DNA of 64,000 bases from JAANXG01 sp034520625 (GTDB lineage Bacteria; Pseudomonadota; Gammaproteobacteria; Arenicellales; JAANXG01). Under the pieces are notes generated by a model. That model made no database searches. It saw nothing but the letters and a program-made list of their open reading frames with translations, and had not been told where the DNA came from. Position numbers and translations under genes: made by a program. Every line of letters begins with the position of its first letter. The first letter of the stretch is position 1. Below, one piece after another: positions 26,964-35,924 of this stretch. The stretch is from positions 496,001 through 560,000 of the forward strand of contig JAXHNI010000008.1 in the NCBI GenBank assembly GCA_034520625.1, read 5' to 3'.

Positions 26964-27412
26964 AGACGTTCCCCCGCGTCGGTCAGGCTCTCCAGATGGA
27001 CTGTTCTCGAGTCGGCGTCCTCGATGGCGATATGTACCTCGCAGTCCGGGTCCGGCAGACGGTCCCGGGCCCGGTCCGCCCATTCCACCAGGAGAACCGA
27101 TTGTTCCCCGAGGTAGTCCCGGATGGCAAGCTGTTCCAGCTCGGCCGGGTCCGCCAGTCGGTAGAGGTCGATATGCACCACTTCCAGCGCTCCCGGCTGG
27201 TAGACCTCCATCAGCGTGAACGTCGGGCTCGTTACCACACCGTCATGACCCAGCGCCCGCAGGAACCCGCGCACGAGAGTGGTCTTCCCGGCGCCCAGGT
27301 CACCGGTCAGGAAAATCACGCACCCGCCCCCGGCGCGGCCCGCCAATGCCCCGCCGAAGATTTCCATCTTTTCCTCGGATTCAATCCGATACGTCGACTC
27401 GATCCGCATCAT
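26951..27412 (-). CDS. tsaE: tRNA threonylcarbamoyladenosine biosynthesis ATPase TsaE
   Basis: 153 residues. Walker A is GDLGAGKTTLVRGFL, followed by TSPTFTLMEVY and HIDLYRLADPAELEQL, with LLVEWADR in place. TsaE works with TsaB and TsaD in making t6A37. The ATG overlaps the nnrD stop (ATGA), so the two are coupled; a second ATG follows directly. It lies in the conserved nnrD-tsaE-amiC-mutL run. Confidence 0.95.
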   Translation of the reverse strand: MMRIESTYRIESEEKMEIFGGALAGRAGGGCVIFLTGDLGAGKTTLVRGFLRALGHDGVVTSPTFTLMEVYQPGALEVVHIDLYRLADPAELEQLAIRDYLGEQSVLLVEWADRARDRLPDPDCEVHIAIEDADSRTVHLESLTDAGERLCTV

Positions 27413-28887
27413 GGCCGTTCCGTTTCCTCACCCACGATGCCCTGCAGCGCCGCGGTCAGGTCCCCGGCGGTCAGGCCCGCGACGCCGCGGCGGGCGGCCC
27501 GGTCGCCGGCCAGTCCGTGGCACCAGACCCCGTAACAAGCCGCCTCCTCGGCGGGCAGACCCTGGCCGCGCAGAGCGGCGATAACGCCGGTCAGCACATC
27601 CCCCATGCCGCCGCTGGCCATGCCCGGGTTGCCCCGATCGCACAGATGCAGCGAACGGCCGAGCACCAGGGTGCCGGGACCTTTCAGGACGATGACACCG
27701 CCGTAACGGCGGCGAAGCTCCCGGATCGCGGCGACCCGGTCGCGCTGCACGTCGCCGGCGGTCGTTCCCAGCAAGCGCGCCGCCTCGCCGGGGTGCGGCG
27801 TCAGGATCCAATCGTTGCGGCGGTGGGGATTGTCCGCCAACAGCGACAGTGCATCGGCGTCCACTACCATCGGCACCCCTGCCTCCAGCACGGTTTGCCA
27901 GAGGGCGGCGGCCCAGTCGTCGCGCCCCAGGCCCGGCCCCACGGCGATGACGTCCGCCCGGGACGACAGCGGCGCCAGGGCCGCGCCCGACGCGACTTCC
28001 GCGGCCATGCTTTCCAGGGTGCTGCCAACCAGGTCATCCGGCCTGGACCGTGTCGCCAGATATACAAGCCCCGCGCCGCTGCGATGGGCCGCTCGGGCGG
28101 CCATGCAGGGGGCACCGGGCATGCCTCGATTGCCGCCGACGATCAGTACGCGGCCGGCGTCGCCCTTGTGCGCCGTCGCGGGGCGGGCCCGGACGCGAGC
28201 GGCCAGGGAGTGCGGGTCGATGATGGACGCCGCGCTGTTCACCCGCTGGTACACCTCGCCGGGGACTCCGAGATCGTCGAAATGCACCACGCCCGCCGCG
28301 TCGCGGCCGTCGGCGGTGAAGCAGCCCAGCTTGCGCCCGATGAAGGTGGCTGTCGCGTCGGCGCGTACACACGGCTGCAGCGCAGCACCGGTATCGGCGT
28401 GCAGGCCGGACGGGATGTCCATTGCCAGTACCGGGCGCCCGGCCTCGTTGATCTGTTCGATGGCCCGGCCGTAGTCGCCGGCCGGCGGGCGGTCCAGCCC
28501 GGTGCCCAGCAGCGCGTCGATCACCACGTCGGCATCCGGTGCGCCGCCGGCATCGAAAGCTTCGGGGAGACCCCCTGTTTTCCGAAAAGCCGCCAGCGCT
28601 TTTCCGGCGGCATCGGATTTGACGTCGCCCACAGCGGCAAGCCGCACCGCCAGACCCGCCTTCAACGCCAGGGCTGCCAGCACATAGCCGTCGCCGCCGT
28701 TGTTGCCGCTCCCACAATAGACCCGCACCCGCCGGGCGCGGGGGAAGCGGCAGCGAAGCAGCCGGAATGCGGCAAGGCCGGCCCGCTGCATCAGCCCATA
28801 GCCGTCGAGGCCGAATTCCTCGATGGCGATACGGTCCAGCTCCCTCGCCTGGGCGGCGGTATAAAGACGCTGCGGATTGCTGCTCAT
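27409..28887 (-). CDS. nnrD: bifunctional NAD(P)H-hydrate epimerase / dehydratase
   Basis: 492 residues. The N-terminal YjeF epimerase domain has AQARELDRIAIEEFGLDGYGLMQRAG, CGSGNNGGDGYVLA and DALLGTGLDR. The C-terminal ribokinase-like dehydratase domain has GDAGRVLIVGGNRGMPGAP, LTPHPGEAARLLG, VLKGPGTLV and NPGMASGGMGDVLTGVIAAL. It repairs hydrated NAD(P)H. It is divergent from queG, with 16 bp between the starts, and heads the tsaE-amiC-mutL-miaA-hfq-hfl run. Confidence 0.96.
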   Translation of the reverse strand: MSSNPQRLYTAAQARELDRIAIEEFGLDGYGLMQRAGLAAFRLLRCRFPRARRVRVYCGSGNNGGDGYVLAALALKAGLAVRLAAVGDVKSDAAGKALAAFRKTGGLPEAFDAGGAPDADVVIDALLGTGLDRPPAGDYGRAIEQINEAGRPVLAMDIPSGLHADTGAALQPCVRADATATFIGRKLGCFTADGRDAAGVVHFDDLGVPGEVYQRVNSAASIIDPHSLAARVRARPATAHKGDAGRVLIVGGNRGMPGAPCMAARAAHRSGAGLVYLATRSRPDDLVGSTLESMAAEVASGAALAPLSSRADVIAVGPGLGRDDWAAALWQTVLEAGVPMVVDADALSLLADNPHRRNDWILTPHPGEAARLLGTTAGDVQRDRVAAIRELRRRYGGVIVLKGPGTLVLGRSLHLCDRGNPGMASGGMGDVLTGVIAALRGQGLPAEEAACYGVWCHGLAGDRAARRGVAGLTAGDLTAALQGIVGEETERP

Positions 28888-28903
28888 GCCGTTATGATAA
28901 CAA

Positions 28904-30007
28904 GTGTCAATGTCATCCCATCATCAAACTGCCGAACCGGGCGAACCGATCGACCACCGCGCGCTGGCTTTGCGCATCAAGGACTGGGCCGCCGAGCTGG
29001 GCTTCGACCAGGCGGGCATCACGGACACCGATCTCTCCCAGGCGGAGGGCCGCCTGGGAGAATGGATCGAGGCCGGCCGGCACGGGGAGATGGGATACAT
29101 GGCGGCGCACGGCCTCAAGCGTTCCCGTCCCGGCATGCTGGTGCCCGGCACCCTGCGGGTGATCTGCGTGCGCATGAGCTACTGGCCGGGAGACGCCGCC
29201 CTGCCTCCCGACACCGTCCTGCGGAAACCGGACACGGGTTATGTGGCCCGCTATGCGCTCGGCCGTGACTACCACAAGGTCGTTCGCAGGCAGCTCCAGA
29301 AGCTCGCCGACCGGATCGAACGGGAGACGGGGCCCTTTGGCTACCGGGCATTCACCGACAGCGCCCCGGTGATGGAGAAGCCCCTGGCGGAGAAAGCGGG
29401 GCTCGGCTGGGTCGGCAAGCACACGAATCTGCTCACCCGGAACGAAGGATCGTGGTTCTTCCTGGGCGAGCTGTACACGGATCTTCCGTTGCCGGTGGAC
29501 GAGCCCGCCACCAATCACTGCGGAACCTGCCGGGCCTGCATCGACGCCTGCCCCACCGGCGCCATCACCGGCCCCTACCAGCTCGACGCCCGGCGGTGCA
29601 TCTCCTACCTCACCATCGAGCTGCGGGGCAGCATCCCCGAGCCCCTCCGCCCGATGATGGGCAACCGGATTTTCGGCTGTGACGACTGCCAGGCCGTGTG
29701 CCCCTGGAACCGCTTCGCGCGGATCGCGGGCCGGGAGGATTTCAGCCCCCGCGACACGGTCACCGACGTTGACCTGGCATGGTTCGCGTCCTGGCGTCCC
29801 GAGGACTTCGACCGGCATACCCGGGGGTCCGCCATACGGCGGGCGGGCTACGAGGGCTTCCTCAGGAATGTCGCCGTGGCGCTCGGCAACGCATCCGGCT
29901 CCGCCACCGTCATGGATGCCATCGATTTACTGGCGGGGCATTCGTCGGAATTGGTGCGGGAGCATGCGGCGTGGGCGAAGGAGAGGCAGGTGGGTGGGAG
30001 CACCTGA
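28904..30007 (+). CDS. queG: epoxyqueuosine reductase
   Basis: 367 residues. A cobalamin-binding region includes YARYALGRDYHKVVRRQL-like sequence and FTDSAPVMEKPLAEKAGLGWVG. It is followed by two [4Fe-4S] ferredoxin clusters, CGTCRACIDACP and CDDCQAVCPWN. QueG reduces epoxyqueuosine in tRNA to queuosine. The frame opens at GTG 28904, and an ATG two codons later (28910) is equally possible; neither has a clear ribosome site. The TGA stop abuts a REP sequence. It is divergent from nnrD, near orn as in many gammaproteobacteria. Confidence 0.95.
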   Translation: MSMSSHHQTAEPGEPIDHRALALRIKDWAAELGFDQAGITDTDLSQAEGRLGEWIEAGRHGEMGYMAAHGLKRSRPGMLVPGTLRVICVRMSYWPGDAALPPDTVLRKPDTGYVARYALGRDYHKVVRRQLQKLADRIERETGPFGYRAFTDSAPVMEKPLAEKAGLGWVGKHTNLLTRNEGSWFFLGELYTDLPLPVDEPATNHCGTCRACIDACPTGAITGPYQLDARRCISYLTIELRGSIPEPLRPMMGNRIFGCDDCQAVCPWNRFARIAGREDFSPRDTVTDVDLAWFASWRPEDFDRHTRGSAIRRAGYEGFLRNVAVALGNASGSATVMDAIDLLAGHSSELVREHAAWAKERQVGGST

Positions 30008-30031
30008 TCGGCCAGGGGGCTGGCCTCCCAC
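30006..30031. repeat. single REP sequence
   Basis: GATCGGCCAGGGGGCTGGCC followed by TCCCAC is one REP unit (inverted orientation) beginning inside the queG stop codon. The GTAG end is changed to GTGG. A shared TTTGTCCGCCGCA follows both this and the REP at 15578-15647. Confidence 0.65.
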
Positions 30032-30099
30032 GGGCTTCGTTTGTCCGCCGCACAGCACCGGCTGAATGCATCAATATTTGTGAGCGGTACACCCCCTAT

Positions 30100-30645
30100 T
30101 CAAATCCTCAAAAAATGCGTCCGGTAGTAGCGCAGCTCCTCGATGGACTCCCGGATATCGTCCATGGCCCGGTGGGTGCCCCGCTTTTCGAAGCCGTCGG
30201 CGAGGCCCGGATGCCAGCGCTTGGCCAGCTCCTTGACGGTGCTGACATCCAGGTTGCGGTAATGGAGATAGTCCTCCAGATCGCGCATGTAGCGGGCGAG
30301 GAATCGGCGGTCCTGGCAGATGCTGTTGCCGCACAACGGTGACTTCTTCCTGGGGACGTATGTCTGGATGAATCTGAGCGTCTCACGCTCCGCCTGGCGA
30401 TCGTCGACGGTGGAATCCCGCACCCTGTCCACCAGGCCCGTGGCATGATGGGTGCGGGTATTCCACTCGTCCATCCCCGCCAGCATCGCCTCGGACTGGT
30501 TGACGGCGAGCACCGGGCCCTCGGCGATGATTTCCAGATTCGAGTCCGTGATAATGGTGGCGATCTCGATGATTCGATCCCGTTCCGGAGACAGCCCGGT
30601 CATTTCCAGATCGATCCATACCAGCGCGTTGGGGTCCTGTGTCAT
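30100..30645 (-). CDS. orn: oligoribonuclease
   Basis: 181 residues of the DEDDh exonuclease family: ExoI WIDLEMTGLSPERDRIIEIA, ExoII GNSICQDRRFLARYM, and ExoIII KRGTHRAMDDIRESI. Orn degrades 2-5 nt RNAs and pGpG, the product of EAL phosphodiesterases such as the one at the left edge. It is convergent with queG and downstream of recR with about 50 bp between. Confidence 0.97.
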   Translation of the reverse strand: MTQDPNALVWIDLEMTGLSPERDRIIEIATIITDSNLEIIAEGPVLAVNQSEAMLAGMDEWNTRTHHATGLVDRVRDSTVDDRQAERETLRFIQTYVPRKKSPLCGNSICQDRRFLARYMRDLEDYLHYRNLDVSTVKELAKRWHPGLADGFEKRGTHRAMDDIRESIEELRYYRTHFLRI

Positions 30646-30695
30646 GAGCGTTCAGTTATTCCTGGTGGTGGTAGATTGCGGTGCCGGGATCTTGC

Positions 30696-31292
30696 TCACC
30701 AGGGCCGGCGGTCGGTAAACGCCTGGGAAAGCGTGCTGTGGTCGATGTACTCGAGCTCCCCGCCCACGGGAACACCGCGCGCAAGACGCGTGATGTTGGC
30801 GGAGGCATTCGCCAGCAGTTGATGCAGATAATCGGCGGTGGCCTCCCCTTCGGCGGTCAGGTTGGTGGCAATGATCAATTCGTCCACCTGCTCGCCCTCC
30901 ATGAGACTTTTCAGCCGGTCGAAGCCGAGGTCATCGGGCCCGATTCCGTCCAGCGGCGACAGCCGCCCCATGAGCACGAAGTATGTGCCCTGGTACGCGC
31001 CGGTCTGTTCGATGGCTTCCAGGTCGGCCGGCGTTTCCACCACGCATACCGTCCGCGAATCCCGCTTGCCCGATGCACAGATATCGCACAACTCCTTCTC
31101 GCTGAAATTGTTGCAGCGCTTGCAGCGGATGACGGTCTTCAATGCCCGCTGCAGCGCTTCGGCAATGACCCGGGCGCCGTCCTGGTCGCGTTCCAGCAGG
31201 TGGAACGCCATGCGCTGCGCCGTCTTGGGCCCGACGCCGGGCAGCCGCCGCAGCGCCTCCTGCAGTTGACCGATCGCCTGGGATAGCGACAC
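30696..31292 (-). CDS. recR: recombination protein RecR
   Basis: 198 residues: helix-hairpin-helix region (LRRLPGVGPKTAQRMAFHLL), a zinc finger (CKRCNNFSEKELCDIC) and a Toprim domain (TVCVVETPADLEAIEQ, LIIATNLTAEGEATADYL). RecR loads RecA at gaps with RecF and RecO. It begins one base after the ybaB stop, in the dnaX-ybaB-recR operon. Confidence 0.97.
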   Translation of the reverse strand: MSLSQAIGQLQEALRRLPGVGPKTAQRMAFHLLERDQDGARVIAEALQRALKTVIRCKRCNNFSEKELCDICASGKRDSRTVCVVETPADLEAIEQTGAYQGTYFVLMGRLSPLDGIGPDDLGFDRLKSLMEGEQVDELIIATNLTAEGEATADYLHQLLANASANITRLARGVPVGGELEYIDHSTLSQAFTDRRPW

Positions 31293-31293
31293 G

Positions 31294-31614
31294 TTACAGC
31301 GGCAGATTCAAACCTGGGATATTCATCCCGGAGGTCAAACCCGACATCTTGTCCTGGGCGGTCTGCTCCGCTTTGCGCACGGCGTCGTTCATCGCCGCCG
31401 CCACCAGGTCTTCCAGCACCTCCTTGTCGTCCTGCATCAGCGACTCGTCCACGTGGACCCGCTTCACGTCGTGCCGGCAGGTCATCACCACGGAGACCAT
31501 GCCGCCGCCCGCTTCGCCGGTAACCTCGATCCCGGCAAGCTCTTCCTGGGCCTTGCGCATGTTCTCCTGCATCTCCTGGGCCTGCTTCATGATGTTGCCT
31601 AGACCACCCTTCAT
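31294..31614 (-). CDS. ybaB: nucleoid-associated protein YbaB/EbfC
   Basis: 106 residues: GGLGNIMKQAQEMQENMRKAQEELAGIEV forms the coiled-coil arm, and DLVAAAMNDAVRKAEQ the conserved helix. Dimers bind DNA without strong sequence preference. It lies between dnaX and recR, 28 nt after dnaX, in the usual operon. Confidence 0.96.
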   Translation of the reverse strand: MKGGLGNIMKQAQEMQENMRKAQEELAGIEVTGEAGGGMVSVVMTCRHDVKRVHVDESLMQDDKEVLEDLVAAAMNDAVRKAEQTAQDKMSGLTSGMNIPGLNLPL

Positions 31615-31642
31615 ATCAACCTCGTTCGCGTTTAATTGCCAT

Positions 31643-33247
31643 TCATTGCCTGGAGCGGATCGAGTCTTCCACGAGCGTCGCGTCGAACTGGTCGATCAGG
31701 TCCTGCACGTCCGGATCACTCCTGATTGCCTGCTCCGCCTGCTGCTGGCGTTCCGATTTCTCCCGCTCGACGGATTGTACCGGGGTTTCCGCGGCCGGTT
31801 CCGACAGACGTATCCGGATATCAACGACCTCCCCCAGCTTCTCCGAGATCGCACCGGACACCGCCGCCTTGCGATCATCATTGACAAGGTGCTCGTGCTG
31901 GGGATTCAGCTCGAAGCACCATTTTCCCGCGTCCCTGGACTCGAGGGCGAGATTCATCGCCAGTTCCTGGGCGAAACCGCTGAGCGGAAGCTGCCGGGCA
32001 AGACGGAGCCAGTCGCTTTCGCCGGGCGTGCCGCCGGCGGCCGGTTCCGTTTCCGCCGGCGGCGGGGGCGCCGGGGTGCCGCGTGGCTTTTCCGTCCTGT
32101 CCGGCGGGGGTACGGGCGCCGCGGCCCGGTTCGCCGCCGCGCCTTCCGGCCGCTCCGTGATCTCGCCGGGCCGGAACGCCAGAAGCCTCAGCATGACCAT
32201 CTCGAAACCAGTGCGCGGGTCCGGCGACAGGGGCAAGTCGCGCTTCCCGATCATCGCGATCTGGTAGAAAAGCTGCAAATCCTCCTCCCCGAGCATCTCC
32301 GCCACGGTGGCATGCCACGGCGCCACGGCCTGCTTGGCCTCGAGCAGCGCCGGGTCGCGTTTGTACAGCGAAAGATGAAACAGCTCGGTCAGCAGGTCGT
32401 CCAGCATTTGAATATAGGCGCTCGAGCGCTGGGATACGGTATCCACCACCGCGAACACGGCCGGCGTATCGCCGCGCGCCAGAGCCTCGAGCAGCTCCCG
32501 CACGTATTCGGTTTCCAGCAGGCCCAGCATCTGGCGCACGGTCTCCGCCGAGACCCTGCCGCCGCCCTGGGAAATGGCCTGGTCCAGCAGACTCAGACCG
32601 TCGCGCATGCTGCCGTCCGCCGAGCGCGCCAGCAGGCGCAGCCCTTCGTCCTCGTAGTCGACGGCCTCCGACTCCAGGATCCGCTTCAACTGGTCCTGGA
32701 TTTCGTCCAGCTGCAGCAGCTTCAGATTGAACTGCAGGCAGCGGGAGAGAATCGTAACCGGAAGCTTCTGGGGATCGGTGGTGGCGAACAGGAACTTGAC
32801 GTGGGGCGGCGGCTCTTCGAGCGTCTTCAGCAGCGCGTTGAAGCTGTGCGCCGAGAGCATGTGCACCTCGTCGATCAGGTACACCTTGAACCGACCCATG
32901 GTCGGCGCGTACTGCACGTTGTCCAGCAACTCCCGCGTATCGGCGACCTGGGTCCGGGAGGCCGCGTCCACCTCGATCAGGTCCACGAACCGGCCTTCGT
33001 CTATGGACCGGCAGGCGTGGCACTCGTTGCAGGGTGTGGAGCCGACGCCCTGCTCGCAGTTCAGGCACTTGGCCAGTATCCGGGCCAGCGTCGTCTTGCC
33101 GATGCCCCGGGTTCCCGTGAACAGGAAGCCGTGATGGACGCGGTCGCTGTCCAGGGCATGGGTCAGGGTCGCCACGATGTGCTCCTGGCCAACCAGCTGG
33201 TCGAAGGACCGCGGGCGCCACTTACGTGCTAGTGCCTGATAAGTCAT
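31643..33247 (-). CDS. dnaX: DNA polymerase III subunit gamma/tau
   Basis: 534 residues. AAA+ clamp-loader core: LARKWRPRSFDQLVGQEHI, Walker A GTRGIGKTTLARIL, the four-Cys zinc site (CLNCEQGVGSTPCNECHAC), DEVHMLS and the SRC-type TILSRCLQF. A Pro/Ala-rich linker (residues about 355-405) leads to a tau-like C-terminal region. The start MTYQALARKW (33247) is family-like. I saw no A-AAA-AAG slippery heptamer, so a frameshifted gamma form is not supported. It leads ybaB and recR and is preceded by the SRP RNA gene. Confidence 0.96.
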   Translation of the reverse strand: MTYQALARKWRPRSFDQLVGQEHIVATLTHALDSDRVHHGFLFTGTRGIGKTTLARILAKCLNCEQGVGSTPCNECHACRSIDEGRFVDLIEVDAASRTQVADTRELLDNVQYAPTMGRFKVYLIDEVHMLSAHSFNALLKTLEEPPPHVKFLFATTDPQKLPVTILSRCLQFNLKLLQLDEIQDQLKRILESEAVDYEDEGLRLLARSADGSMRDGLSLLDQAISQGGGRVSAETVRQMLGLLETEYVRELLEALARGDTPAVFAVVDTVSQRSSAYIQMLDDLLTELFHLSLYKRDPALLEAKQAVAPWHATVAEMLGEEDLQLFYQIAMIGKRDLPLSPDPRTGFEMVMLRLLAFRPGEITERPEGAAANRAAAPVPPPDRTEKPRGTPAPPPPAETEPAAGGTPGESDWLRLARQLPLSGFAQELAMNLALESRDAGKWCFELNPQHEHLVNDDRKAAVSGAISEKLGEVVDIRIRLSEPAAETPVQSVEREKSERQQQAEQAIRSDPDVQDLIDQFDATLVEDSIRSRQ

Positions 33248-33274
33248 GGTGTTCCGAGTAGGGTGGCGGATCAA

Positions 33275-33370
33275 GCCGGCCCGGCCCCCGACGCCCGAAT
33301 CGGCTGCTACGGCTGCTTCCTTCCGGACCTGACCGGGTTCACAACCTATCGCCGCCGGGAAAGACCGGCC
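33275..33370 (-). ncRNA. ffs: signal recognition particle 4.5S RNA
   Basis: The minus strand contains the universal SRP domain IV segment GGTCAGGTCCGGAAGGAAGC followed by AGCC, in a long imperfect hairpin whose ends pair (GGCCGG at 5' and CCGGCC near 3'). Length is about 96 nt; exact ends are estimated. The location just upstream of dnaX is common in gammaproteobacteria. Confidence 0.92.
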
Positions 33371-33720
33371 ATCACCGCCATTGAAGCAAACGGATCCGCT
33401 TGCCGGCGAGCATAATCATTCGGTGGAGGTGTGTAAATGCTCGCTGGTGATCATGCAACACCCGGGGACTGAGCGCGGAGTCGGGCGTCCCCTGCCAGGG
33501 CTGTCGAAAACAGGGATGTTTGAGCCAGAGCGTACATGGATGTATTCACAGCGGCCCTGGCAGGGGACGCCCGACTTCGCGCCCCGAGACGTCGGGAAAT
33601 GGCGGAGAGGGAGAGCACTCCAGAACAGCACCCGGTTCAATATCCATAGCCGCCTCCAGGAACCCCACCCCCGCTCATGCCGACATATATCGAAGCCCAC
33701 ACCTCTGAATATCGGGAATA
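33371..33720. other. intergenic region with element C and a tRNA 3'-end fragment
   Basis: This 350-bp stretch holds copy C of the 110-bp element (33473-33582) and TGGCGGAGAGGGAG at 33600-33613, which matches the 3' end (acceptor strand and CCA) of the neighbouring tRNA-Ser genes. No gene is seen. The SRP RNA promoter should lie in the first 60 bp. Confidence 0.55.
33473..33582 (+). repeat. 110-bp palindromic element, copy C
   Basis: Arms 33473-33501 and 33554-33582 pair over 29 bp with a single G-T exception. The core 33502-33553 has hairpins AAACA-GGGA-UGUUU and GUACA-UGGA-UGUAU. The outer part of the arm sequence is unlike copies A, B, D and F, although length and geometry are identical. 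Confidence 0.9.
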
Positions 33721-33810
33721 TGGCGGAGAGGGAGGGATTCGAACCCTCGATACGGATTAACGTATACACGCTTTCCAGGCGTGCGCCTTCAACCACTCGG
33801 CCACCTCTCC
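33721..33810 (-). tRNA. tRNA-Ser (anticodon GGA)
   Basis: 90-nt class II tRNA: acceptor GGAGAGG/CCTCTCC, anticodon stem CACGC with loop CTGGAAA (GGA), long variable arm ATACGTTAATCCGTAT, T-arm GGGTTCGAATCCC, encoded CCA. A truncated copy lies 241 bp upstream. Confidence 0.97.
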
Positions 33811-33984
33811 GGGGGGGGCAAAAGACTAATGCAGCGCGGCCCGCCTTGCAATCTCGGCAGTCACCTGAGGACCTATCGAGCGGGTTCCCATCCGATCGCC
33901 TCCCTTCGCTCCACATCGACGCTCGAGCTGCCTGGCGGCTCCCGGATACGGCGTCTGCTGACGTGCCCGGGCTGATTATCTCAG

Positions 33985-34051
33985 CCCTCGATACGGATTA
34001 ACGTATACACGCTTTCCAGGCGTGCGCCTTCAACCACTCGGCCACCTCTCC
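33985..34051 (-). pseudogene. truncated tRNA-Ser (GGA) copy
   Basis: These 67 bp are identical to the 5' part of the intact tRNA-Ser(GGA): acceptor 5' strand, D-arm, anticodon arm and variable arm. The match breaks inside the T-arm, and the 3' half, acceptor strand and CCA are absent. The flank upstream of the 5' end also resembles that of the intact gene. It reflects a local duplication with a 241-bp offset. Confidence 0.85.
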
Positions 34052-34128
34052 GGGGGGCGGGACATTAATGCAGCACGGCCCGCCTTTCAATGTCGGCGAC
34101 CAACGAAGGCCACACCCCGGAACACCGG

Positions 34129-34223
<95 letters not shown>

Positions 34224-34365
34224 CGGGAGCGCGAGAGATTAACGGAGAGCCCCTGGCGTTGCAAATGGCATCCGCCCCGGCACCGGTCCATCCCCTGGCA
34301 CCACTCCTCGATCCGGGCTGCTTAAAGGTGCAATATCAACGGCGGCGTGCACTAGAATCAACGGC

Positions 34366-35790
34366 ATGCCGCATCAACAATCCCGGTTCAGGCAATGGCT
34401 TCCGATGCTGATCATCGCGGTTGGTCTGGCCGTGCTGCCCCTGTTCATGGTGCTGGACCGCAGCCCCGCCTCGGACGTGGCGCGTATCAAGGAGTCCGGC
34501 CGGCTGCGGGTACTGACGATTGAAGGACCCACCACGTATTACCGGACGCCGGATGGCCCATCGGGCTTCGAGTACGACCTGCTGACCGCGTTTGCCGACA
34601 ACCTGGGCGTCGATCTGAAGATCGAGACCACCGACAGCCCGGCGTCGATGTTTCCGCGCCTGGCCCGGGGCGATGCGCATTTCGCGGCCGCCGCGCTGAA
34701 CATTACCGAAGGCCGCCGGCGGCTCGTCCGATTCTCGGAGCCGTACCAGAGCATCCGGACGCAGGTCGTTTATCGCCGCGGGAACACCCAGCCCAAGACC
34801 TACGGGGACCTCGTGGGCCGGGACATCGCAGTGCCGGCCGGCAGCCCCTATTCCCAGCTCCTCAATACCGTCAAGGTGCAGCTTCCGGAACTGGCCTGGA
34901 CCGAATCCAGCAGCAAGACCGTGGAGGACCTCCTGGTCGATGTCTGGGAAGGCAACACGGAAGTAACTTTCTCGCCTTCCAACCTGCTCGCAATCGTGCG
35001 CCAGCACCACCCGGACCTGATGATCGGGTTCAGCCTCGAAGAGACCGGGGAACTGGCGTGGGCCTTCCCGCCGGACAGTGATGAGTCGCTGATCCGCAGC
35101 AGCAACAGGTTTCTGGCGTCCCTGCGCGAAAGCGGCGAGCTGGAGCGCCTCATCGAACGGTACTACGGCGCAGCGACGAAATTCGACTACGTCAACGTCA
35201 AGACCTTTCGCCAGCGAATCAGATCGGTGCTGCCGCGCTTCGAAGGGCTTTTTCGCGAGGCCGGCGCCGAACACAATCTGGATTGGCGCCTGCTTGCGGC
35301 CCTTTCCTACCAGGAATCCTACTGGAAGCCCGGCGCCGTCTCACCCACGGGCGTCGAGGGGCTCATGCAGCTTACCGAAGCCACGGCCGAGTTCATCGAA
35401 GTGGACGACCGTACGGATCCCCGCCAGAGCGTCCTGGGCGGCGCCCGTTACCTGCGCAATCTACACGACCGGATACACGAGGACGTAACCGAGCCCGACC
35501 GGACCTGGTTCGCACTGGCCGCCTACAACGTGGGGCTGGGGCACCTGCTGGACGCCAGGGAGATCGCCCGTCAGCAGGGCCGGGATCCGGACCGGTGGAC
35601 GAACGTCAAGCCGGCGCTCGAGCTGCTGTCGGAACCCGAGTGGTACACCAAGACCGAGTACGGCGAGGCCCGCGGCTACGAAGCGGTGGCCTACGTCACC
35701 CGCATCCGCTCGTTCTACGACATACTCACCCAGCTCAGACCCCAGTCCGCGACGCTGAAGGATCTGGACATCTCCGTTCCCGCCCTGTGA
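34366..35790 (+). CDS. mltF: membrane-bound lytic murein transglycosylase F
   Basis: 474 residues. An N-terminal membrane/signal segment (WLPMLIIAVGLAVLPLFMVL) is followed by a periplasmic substrate-binding-type domain (GRLRVLTIEGPTTYY, GFEYDLLTAFADNLGV, VRFSEPY). Then comes a lysozyme-like transglycosylase domain with the catalytic Glu in LLAALSYQESYWKPGAVSPT and GLMQLTEATA, and WFALAAYNVGLGHL. MltF cuts glycan strands forming 1,6-anhydro ends. It is an orphan + strand gene between the tRNA-Ser cluster and tadA. Confidence 0.95.
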   Translation: MPHQQSRFRQWLPMLIIAVGLAVLPLFMVLDRSPASDVARIKESGRLRVLTIEGPTTYYRTPDGPSGFEYDLLTAFADNLGVDLKIETTDSPASMFPRLARGDAHFAAAALNITEGRRRLVRFSEPYQSIRTQVVYRRGNTQPKTYGDLVGRDIAVPAGSPYSQLLNTVKVQLPELAWTESSSKTVEDLLVDVWEGNTEVTFSPSNLLAIVRQHHPDLMIGFSLEETGELAWAFPPDSDESLIRSSNRFLASLRESGELERLIERYYGAATKFDYVNVKTFRQRIRSVLPRFEGLFREAGAEHNLDWRLLAALSYQESYWKPGAVSPTGVEGLMQLTEATAEFIEVDDRTDPRQSVLGGARYLRNLHDRIHEDVTEPDRTWFALAAYNVGLGHLLDAREIARQQGRDPDRWTNVKPALELLSEPEWYTKTEYGEARGYEAVAYVTRIRSFYDILTQLRPQSATLKDLDISVPAL

Positions 35791-35823
35791 GCCCGCTTTC
35801 GGTGCCGCAGGCAAAATGAAGCA

Positions 35824-35891
35824 TGGAGGCCAGCCCTCTGGCCGATGGGGGCTGGCTCGACGCCGCAATCGGCGAGGGGGCTCGCCTCCTA
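35824..35891. repeat. REP pair (BIME-like)
   Basis: GGAGGCCAGCCCTCTGGCCG and, inverted, GGCGAGGGGGCTCGCCTCC plus TAC face each other, about 30 bp after mltF. They are variants of the same REP unit as at 15578-15647 and 54698-54828. Confidence 0.75.
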
Positions 35892-35924
35892 CGCGAGGAG
35901 GTACAGAGCGTTTGGCGGGGTTCT

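Noticed and set aside
31643..33247. Programmed frameshift making a short gamma subunit from dnaX
   Set aside because: The linker region has GGAAAAGCC but no slippery A-AAA-AAG heptamer.
33721..34051. Present-day prophage or island at tRNA-Ser
   Set aside because: Only a few hundred bases separate the fragments and there is no integrase; at most a scar remains.
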